DNA of 5,716 nucleotides. It comes from 2-02-FULL-62-17 sp046153355 (GTDB lineage: Bacteria; Pseudomonadota; Gammaproteobacteria; Burkholderiales; SG8-39). The translations under genes and the position numbers were made by a program. The notes beneath the pieces were generated by a model that was given only the letters and a program-made list of their open reading frames with translations, was not told the DNA's origin and did no database searches. The stretch lies in NCBI GenBank assembly GCA_046153355.1, contig JBJXEY010000422.1, forward strand, positions 1 to 5,716, written 5' to 3'. This document shows, one piece after another, positions 1 through 5,000 of the stretch (positions within the stretch are counted from its first letter, which is position 1; every line of letters starts with the position of its first letter).

Positions 1-2
1 TC

Positions 3-482
3 CCGGTGTATGGCACCTCGATCGGACTCTCGGCAACACAAGTCGGACTGGTAATGAGCGCGTTCTCGGCGGCATTGATTGTCATCCGCCTGATTCTTCC
101 GGCATTTATTAAACGCGTCGATCCGTGGGTGTTGATCTCGGCTACTTTGATTCATGCGGGGATTATTTTTAGTCTTTTCCCGTTCGCGCAGTCGGCCCTA
201 TCCCTGGGGTTGCTGTCGTTTCTGCTCGGCTTGGGACTGGGCTGCCCGCAACCTTTGGTAGTGTCCCTGGTGCACCGCCACGCGCCCGCCGGACGCGTCG
301 GAGAAGCGATAGGATTGCGCCAGGCGATGATCTATGCAAGCCAATGCGTGATGCCAGTGATGTTTGGCGCCGTAAGCGCGGTGGTGGGCACCGGGTTGGT
401 GTTCTGGGCGATTGCGGCAGGTTTGGCCGGCGGCGGCATCGCGGGACGACGTGAACGCGAAACTCGCGACGCCGACAGTTAA
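3..482 (+). CDS. MFS transporter, C-terminal part (5' end outside window)
   Basis: This is the end of a major facilitator superfamily permease; the frame is open to the left edge, so the start is missing and the GTG at 6 is probably not the true start. About 159 residues are visible. They form four to five hydrophobic segments, near residues 10-32, 40-60, 64-88, 105-127 and 128-146 counted from the GTG, and end in a short charged tail (RRERETRDADS). The stretch SATQVGLVMSAF followed by R-L and the basic turn IKR resembles the cytoplasmic loop and following helix of the second MFS half. GLRQAMIYASQ fits a late helix, so this is probably the last five of twelve helices. It should act in the inner membrane as a secondary transporter. 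Nothing here indicates the substrate. pdxH follows after a 75-bp AT-rich gap on the same strand. Confidence 0.82.
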   Translation, partial: PVYGTSIGLSATQVGLVMSAFSAALIVIRLILPAFIKRVDPWVLISATLIHAGIIFSLFPFAQSALSLGLLSFLLGLGLGCPQPLVVSLVHRHAPAGRVGEAIGLRQAMIYASQCVMPVMFGAVSAVVGTGLVFWAIAAGLAGGGIAGRRERETRDADS

Positions 483-489
483 TCCTAAT

Positions 490-506
490 ATTAGTTATTT
501 ACTAAT
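490..506. repeat. AT-rich inverted repeat upstream of pdxH
   Basis: The sequence reads ATTAGT, five bases (TATTT), ACTAAT: a perfect 6-bp inverted repeat. It overlaps a second 10-bp perfect palindrome, CTAATATTAG, at 485-494. It lies eight bases after the transporter stop and about 50 bp before pdxH, in a gap far more AT-rich than the surrounding coding DNA. No T tract follows, so it is not a normal intrinsic terminator. It could be an operator or a weak RNA hairpin; no regulator is recognised. Confidence 0.4.
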
Positions 507-525
507 CGAAATAGCACATCCCATC

Positions 526-531
526 TATATT
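526..531 (+). promoter_or_regulatory. Possible -10 element for pdxH (weak)
   Basis: TATATT lies 26 bp before the pdxH ATG in an AT-rich gap and matches the sigma-70 -10 consensus at five of six bases. No good -35 hexamer lies 16-18 bp upstream; the base stretch at 503-508 is TAATCG. The call rests on the AT-rich setting and the single hexamer, so it is tentative. pdxH could also be read through from the transporter gene. Confidence 0.25.
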
Positions 532-557
532 CTTACAAATATTTATTGGAATTAACC

Positions 558-1190
558 ATGAACTTCGAGCAGTTACGCCATGAATACATGCTCTCCGGTT
601 TGGACGAGAAAGACGTAAATCGCGATCCCTTTCGGCAATTCGATACTTGGTTCAAGGCAAGTATCGAGGCGAAATTGCCGCTTGCCAACGCCATGTCGCT
701 CGCCACCGCCAATCGCAGCGGCCGCGTTTCTTCCAGGGCGGTTTTGCTCAAAGGCGTGGATGCGCGTGGCTTTACTTTTTATACCAACTTCGAGAGCCGC
801 AAAGCAAAAGATCTCGATGCGAACCCGCACGCCGCGTTGTTATTCTGCTGGGATGAGCTCGAGCGCCAGGTGCGGATCGAGGGAACAATAGAAAAAGTGA
901 GTGATAGCGAATCCGACGAGTACTACCACTCGCGCCCCATCGGCGCCCGTCTGGGGGCATGGGCCTCGCCGCAAAGCGATGTGTTGGCTGATCGCAAAAC
1001 GTTGGAAGAAAAGCTTGCCGCCATCACCAAGCTACATGGCGACAAACCGCCTCGCCCGCCTTTCTGGGGTGGCCTGCGCGTGGTACCCGACTGGTTCGAA
1101 TTCTGGCAGGGCCGCAAAGATCGTCTGCATGACCGGATAAGTTACCGCTTCGACGCGGGCCAGTGGGTGATCGAGCGGCTGGGCCCCTAG
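558..1190 (+). CDS. pdxH: Pyridoxamine/pyridoxine 5'-phosphate oxidase PdxH
   Basis: PdxH is an FMN-dependent cytosolic oxidase that converts pyridoxine 5'-phosphate or pyridoxamine 5'-phosphate to pyridoxal 5'-phosphate, the last step of the DXP-dependent B6 route and of salvage. The 210 residues match the usual length (about 210-220). Visible family motifs are R60-x-VLLK65, FYTN at 74-77, SRK at 80-82, QVRIEG at 104-109, SRPIGAR from 125, ASPQS at 136-140, PPFWGG at 167-172 and RLHDR at 189-193. In the known structures these regions hold the FMN phosphate and the substrate. The protein ends in ERLGP, close to the RLxP terminus usual in the family. The ATG at 558 is chosen because it gives the normal N-terminus (NFEQLRHEY) and has GGAA at 548-551, six bases upstream. 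The in-frame TTG at 546 is less likely because that GGAA would lie inside the gene. It converges with msrA. Confidence 0.96.
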   Translation: MNFEQLRHEYMLSGLDEKDVNRDPFRQFDTWFKASIEAKLPLANAMSLATANRSGRVSSRAVLLKGVDARGFTFYTNFESRKAKDLDANPHAALLFCWDELERQVRIEGTIEKVSDSESDEYYHSRPIGARLGAWASPQSDVLADRKTLEEKLAAITKLHGDKPPRPPFWGGLRVVPDWFEFWQGRKDRLHDRISYRFDAGQWVIERLGP

Positions 1191-1220
1191 CGCGCTTCGT
1201 TACCTCCATCGCGCTTCGTT
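1191..1220. repeat. 11-bp direct repeat in the pdxH-msrA convergent gap
   Basis: CGCGCTTCGTT occurs at 1191-1201 and again, identically, at 1210-1220, with eight bases between. The pair fills most of the 44-bp gap between the two converging stop codons. CCCTAG also occurs on both sides, at 1185-1190 and 1224-1229. It may be a chance local duplication or a remnant of a small repeat element. No convincing terminator is seen in the gap: AGCGCGC at 1189-1195 could pair with GCGCGCT at 1239-1245, but the loop would be 43 bases long. Confidence 0.5.
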
Positions 1221-1234
1221 TTCCCTAGAGCGGT

Positions 1235-1795
1235 TCAGGCGCGCTTTAATTTTTCCGTGAAGTGCTTGCGAAACTTCGCCACTTTTGGCGCCACCACATA
1301 GGAACAATACGACTGTCCTGGATTGCGCTCGAAATATTCCTGGTGATATTTTTCCGCGATATAGAAAGTGACGGCGGGCGTGAGCTCGGTGACGATGGGG
1401 TCGTTCCATAGCTTGGCCTTATCCAAATTCGCGATCACTTCGCGGGCGATGCCTTGCTGCTCGGGCGAATGATAAAAAATCGCCGAACGATATTGGGTGC
1501 CGACATCGTTGCCCTGCATATTGAGCGTGGTCGGATCGTGAATAACGAAAAACACTTCAAGTATTTCGCGAAACGACACCACTTTCGGATCAAAACTGAT
1601 GCGCGCGACTTCCGCGTGCCCGGTATCACCGCCGCAAATGTCTTCGTAGGTCGGGTTAAGCGTACGCCCGCCCATATAGCCCGATTCCACCGAGTGCACG
1701 CCTTTTAGCTGATCGAACACCGCCTCGATGCACCAAAAACAGCCGCCTGCGAGTGTGGTTTGCTCCAATCCCGGTGTCGCTTCGTTATCGCTCAT
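1235..1795 (-). CDS. msrA: Peptide methionine sulfoxide reductase MsrA
   Basis: MsrA reduces the S-epimer of methionine sulfoxide, free or in proteins, back to methionine, and is recycled by thioredoxin. The 186 residues are typical of a cytosolic form with no signal peptide. The active-site motif is GCFWC at residues 18-22, with catalytic Cys19. Other family signatures are GYMGG at 39-43 (Tyr40), TGHAE at 58-62 (Glu62), and HDPTTLN then QGNDVGTQYRS at 94-104 (Asp97 and Tyr102). A resolving Cys is likely at 164 in GQSYCSYVV near the C-terminus. The fifth motif position is Cys rather than the Gly of the E. coli enzyme; GCFWC variants are known in many bacteria. The ATG is supported by GAGG at 1806-1809 on the same strand. 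No fused MsrB domain is present. It converges with pdxH and diverges from nrdJ. Confidence 0.97.
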   Translation of the reverse strand: MSDNEATPGLEQTTLAGGCFWCIEAVFDQLKGVHSVESGYMGGRTLNPTYEDICGGDTGHAEVARISFDPKVVSFREILEVFFVIHDPTTLNMQGNDVGTQYRSAIFYHSPEQQGIAREVIANLDKAKLWNDPIVTELTPAVTFYIAEKYHQEYFERNPGQSYCSYVVAPKVAKFRKHFTEKLKRA

Positions 1796-1810
1796 ACGCT
1801 TTCATCCTCG

Positions 1811-1838
1811 ATAAAAATAGTCGCAAAAAATTTGTCAA
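1811..1838 (-). promoter_or_regulatory. Possible promoter for msrA
   Basis: Read on the minus strand, a perfect TTGACA (1838-1833) is followed after 16 bases by TTTTAT (1816-1811), four of six matches to the -10 consensus. It lies just before msrA in an AT-rich stretch. The difficulty is distance: transcription would begin near 1804, only about nine bases from the ATG and inside or past the GAGG ribosome site at 1806-1809. Either start selection is unusual or the real promoter lies further upstream. Confidence 0.3.
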
Positions 1839-1890
1839 GCCGTATTTTTTCAATCATTTTCGGCCCGAATCTAGTAGCACAGGTGTGGCG

Positions 1891-1906
1891 CTTGCGCATG
1901 CGCGAG
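1891..1906. repeat. GC-rich palindrome in the msrA-nrdJ intergenic region
   Basis: GCGCATGCGC at 1894-1903 is a perfect 10-bp palindrome. Allowing one mismatched pair, it extends to 16 bp, CTTGCGCATGCGCGAG. It sits near the middle of the 260-bp divergent region, outside both genes. It could be an operator, or chance in GC-rich DNA. Confidence 0.3.
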
Positions 1907-1921
1907 ACAAGAGTAAGCTAG

Positions 1922-1991
1922 AAATTGTCATCCGGCGCAAAGCCTTCGACTGACAAAGAATACCAGACTGCAAATTGTCGACGACCGCAAA
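1922..1991 (+). promoter_or_regulatory. Pair of spaced direct repeats upstream of nrdJ
   Basis: The composite motif AAATTGTC, six variable bases, CGCAAA occurs at 1922-1941 and at 1972-1991. Both halves are identical and the internal spacing is the same. The copies are exactly 50 bp apart, close to five helical turns, placing them on the same DNA face. They lie 65-135 bp before the nrdJ start, where an activator or repressor could bind. The motif does not resemble the NrdR box, and no known regulator is assigned. Confidence 0.4.
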
Positions 1992-2001
1992 AATGCAGCG
2001 T

Positions 2002-2029
2002 TTGGCAATTGCAATTGGCCCATGAAAAT
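2002..2029 (+). promoter_or_regulatory. Possible nrdJ promoter overlapping a 12-bp palindrome
   Basis: TTGGCA at 2002-2007 matches the -35 consensus at five of six bases. GAAAAT at 2024-2029, after 16 bases, matches the -10 at four of six. Overlapping the -35 is a perfect 12-bp palindrome, CAATTGCAATTG, at 2006-2017. Transcription would begin near 2036, giving a leader of about 20 bases that lacks a good ribosome site: only GTGAG at 2037-2041, 14 bases from the ATG. The palindrome is real; the promoter reading is tentative. Confidence 0.3.
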
Positions 2030-2055
2030 CGCAACAGTGAGCTAAATCGCCTTCC

Positions 2056-5000
2056 ATGGAAAACCTCGCCCCAAAAACACCCTTAACACCCGCCACCTGG
2101 GCGGCAGTCATTCCCGACCAGGAAATCTCAGGCGAAGTCCTTTTAGAAAAATATGCCAAGGATGGTGAACGCAGTGTTCGCGATGTGCGTTTACGCGTCG
2201 CGCGCGCCCTCGCCGCCGTCGAACCTTTGGATAAACGCGCCTATTGGGAGAAGAAATTTCTCGATACGCAAGAGCGTGGCTTCGTACCTGCTGGTCGGAT
2301 CAATTCCGCCGCGGGCACCACGCTTGCCGCGACCTTAATCAATTGTTTCGTGCAGCCAGTAGGCGATTCGATCACCGAGGCGCATGGTGGTCGGCCGGGC
2401 ATCTACACGGCGCTCGCCGAGGCGGCCGAGACCATGCGTCGCGGCGGCGGCGTGGGTTACGATTTCTCCACCATCCGTCCGGTGGGCGCCTTCGTCAAAG
2501 GCACGCATTCGCGCGCCTCGGGGCCGATTTCCTACATGCGGGTGTTTGATCGTTCTTGCGAAACCGTGGAATCCGCCGGCGCGCGGCGCGGCGCGCAGAT
2601 GGGCGTGCTGCGTTGCGACCATCCCGATATCGAAGCCTTCATCCACGCCAAGGACAAGGGCGATCTCACCAATTTCAATATCTCGGTGGGCGTGACCGAT
2701 GCTTTCATGCGCGCTGTGGAGGCCGACACCGAAGTGGAACTAGTGCATTCAGCCGAGCCCACCGAAGATGTCAAACAATCTGGCGCCTACCAGCGTATCG
2801 ATGGCCTATGGGTGTATCGACGCCCACGCGCGCGCGACCTGTGGGAGCAGATCATGCGCTCCACCTACGATCATGCCGAACCGGGAATATTGTTCCTTGA
2901 TCGCATGAACGCGGATAACAATCTTTACTACTGCGAGAAGATCGAGGCGACCAATCCTTGTGTTACTGCCGACACCTGGGTGATGACCGCCACCGGACCA
3001 CAGCAAGTTGCCCAATTGATCGGACAGCACTTTGCGGCGATTGTCGATGGCCAGTCCCACCCCACCGAGTCGGTGGGTTTTTTTGCTACCGGCAACAAAC
3101 CCGTTTTCAAACTTCGGACACGTGAAGGGCACTCGCTGCGCTTAACAGCCGATCACCCGGTACTTCGGGTCACGCATAAGACCCGCTACGTCCGCGAAAC
3201 CGAGTGGACCAAGGCAGGTGAGCTTCAAGAAGGTGATGAGATCGTGCTACACGACCATCGCTCGCTCACTGGCTGGCAGGGCCAACATAGCGAAGCCGAA
3301 GGTTACTTGATGGGCCTATTAATCGGCGATGGCCATTTAAAAGAAGATAAAGCCGTGCTCGGTGCTTGGGATGCGAAGATCAGCATCGAGGCCAATGGCG
3401 GGCAGCGGATTTCCTCCGGCGTAGCAAGCATGATGGCGGCTGCCGAAACCGCCGCTCGTAGCATGCCGCATCGCGCCGACTTCCAGGGCTGGCAACGTGA
3501 GGTCGCAGGACAACCGGGGCACTTTCGCATGGCCACGGGCGCATTGCGCACGCTTGCCCTGTCACTGGGTATGCGCCCAGGGCACAAGGAGCTCACTCCC
3601 GCCATTGAGTCCGCCTCCGCGGATTTTTACCGCGGTTTCTTGCGCGGCTTTTTCGATGCCGATGGCTCGGTACAAGGATCGCAATTCAAAGGCGTATCGG
3701 TTCGACTCACCCAGGTGAACCTGGCCGCGATCGAAGCGGTGCAACGCATGCTCGCTCGTCTTGGCATTGCTTCCACGATCTATCGCAATCGACACGCCGC
3801 TGGCGAACGCGAGCTGCCCGATGGCAAGGGCGGCGCAAAACTTTATGCGATTCAAGCTTTGCACGAACTCATCATCAGCGGCGAGAACCTGCGCCGATTC
3901 GCCGATAGCATCGGTTTCGCCGATAGCGACAAGGCGGCGCGGCTTGAACAACTGCTGGGCTCCTACAAGCGCAGCCTGAATCAAGAACGCTTTACCGCTT
4001 TCGTCGAGTCGTTCGACGCCGATGGCCACGAACCGGTGTATGACGTCACGGTCAGCGATGTCCACGCCTTCGATGCCAATGGTCTATATGTACATAACTG
4101 CGCGGAACAGCCACTCCCCCCTTACGGCTGCTGCTGCCTAGGTTCAATTAATTTGACGCGCTTCGTGCGCCATCCCTTCATGGAAAATGCCGAATTCGAT
4201 TTCGAGGCATTTGGCGAAAACGTTGAAATTTCGGTGCGCATGTTGGATGACGTGTTGGACGCCACACGCTGGCCGCTGGAGCGTCAGCGAGAGGAAGCCA
4301 TGGCCAAGCGCCGCGTGGGCCTGGGGTTCACCGGCTTGGGCGATGCGCTGATTATGTTGCGTTTGCGCTATGACACTTCGGCAGCTTGCGCCATGGCGGA
4401 GAAAATTTCCGCCAACATGCGTGATCGGGCTTATGCCTATTCCGCCGATCTCGCCGCCGAGCGCGGCGCGTTTCCCCTGTTCAACGCGGAGAAATATTTG
4501 TCTGGCGGCAGCTTCGCCTCGCGCCTACCCGATGACATCAAGGCGAAGATCAAGAAACACGGCATACGCAACTCCCACCTGCTGTCGATTGCCCCCACCG
4601 GCACCATCAGTCTTGCCTTCGCCGATAACGCCTCGAACGGCATCGAGCCGCCATTCTCCTGGACCTACTCGCGCAAAAAACGCATGGCCGAAGGTGGCTG
4701 GAAAACCTACGCGGTGGAAGACTATGCATGGCGCTTATACAAGCATCTAGGTGAGATCGGCGAGATTGAAGGCTTCGATCCAGAGATGAAAAAACTGCCA
4801 ACGTATTTCGTCACCGCGTTGGAGATTTCGGCTACCGCGCACAAAAATATTGTGGCTGCGGTTGCGCCCTATGTAGATACCTCGATTTCGAAAACGGTGA
4901 ATGTGCCCGCCGATTACCCCTACCCCGAATTCGAGAACTTGTATTTGTCGGCATGGAAAGCCGGGCTCAAGGGCCTTGCCACCTATCGCCCCAACAGTGT

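Noticed and set aside
1189..1245. Bidirectional terminator between pdxH and msrA
   Set aside because: The only complementary 7-mers are 43 bases apart, GC-alternating and self-complementary, and no compact stem with a T tract is seen on either strand.
1796..2055. Cobalamin riboswitch or NrdR box before nrdJ
   Set aside because: Either would be plausible for a B12-dependent reductase. I found neither a B12-box-like sequence nor a match to the ACACWATATATWGTGT pattern; a covariance-model scan would be decisive.
1854..2159. 101-codon minus-strand open frame across the intergenic region
   Set aside because: It overlaps the first 35 codons of nrdJ on the opposite strand, has no recognisable domain, and would cover the repeat motifs; not supported as a gene.
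3562..4065. 167-codon minus-strand open frame
   Set aside because: It lies opposite the intein, which has clear protein motifs on the + strand. It has no recognisable domain and no ribosome site; it is a by-product of GC-rich codon use.
2959..4098. Insert read as an unrelated gene splitting nrdJ into a pseudogene
   Set aside because: The frame is continuous from 2056 to the window end, and the insert has complete intein splicing residues at both edges, so the gene is intact by protein splicing.
4129..4137. Triple Cys (codons 692-694) as a sign of mutation in the redox site
   Set aside because: The middle Cys is 11 residues after Cys682, the spacing expected for the second redox Cys. I recall the CCC form as usual in related proteobacterial NrdJ proteins.
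4370..4750. 126-codon + strand open frame
   Set aside because: It is an out-of-frame shadow within NrdJ, which encodes conserved sequence (PTGTIS, NASNGIEPPF) in its own frame here. The Pro/Arg/Ser-rich composition is typical of a shadow.
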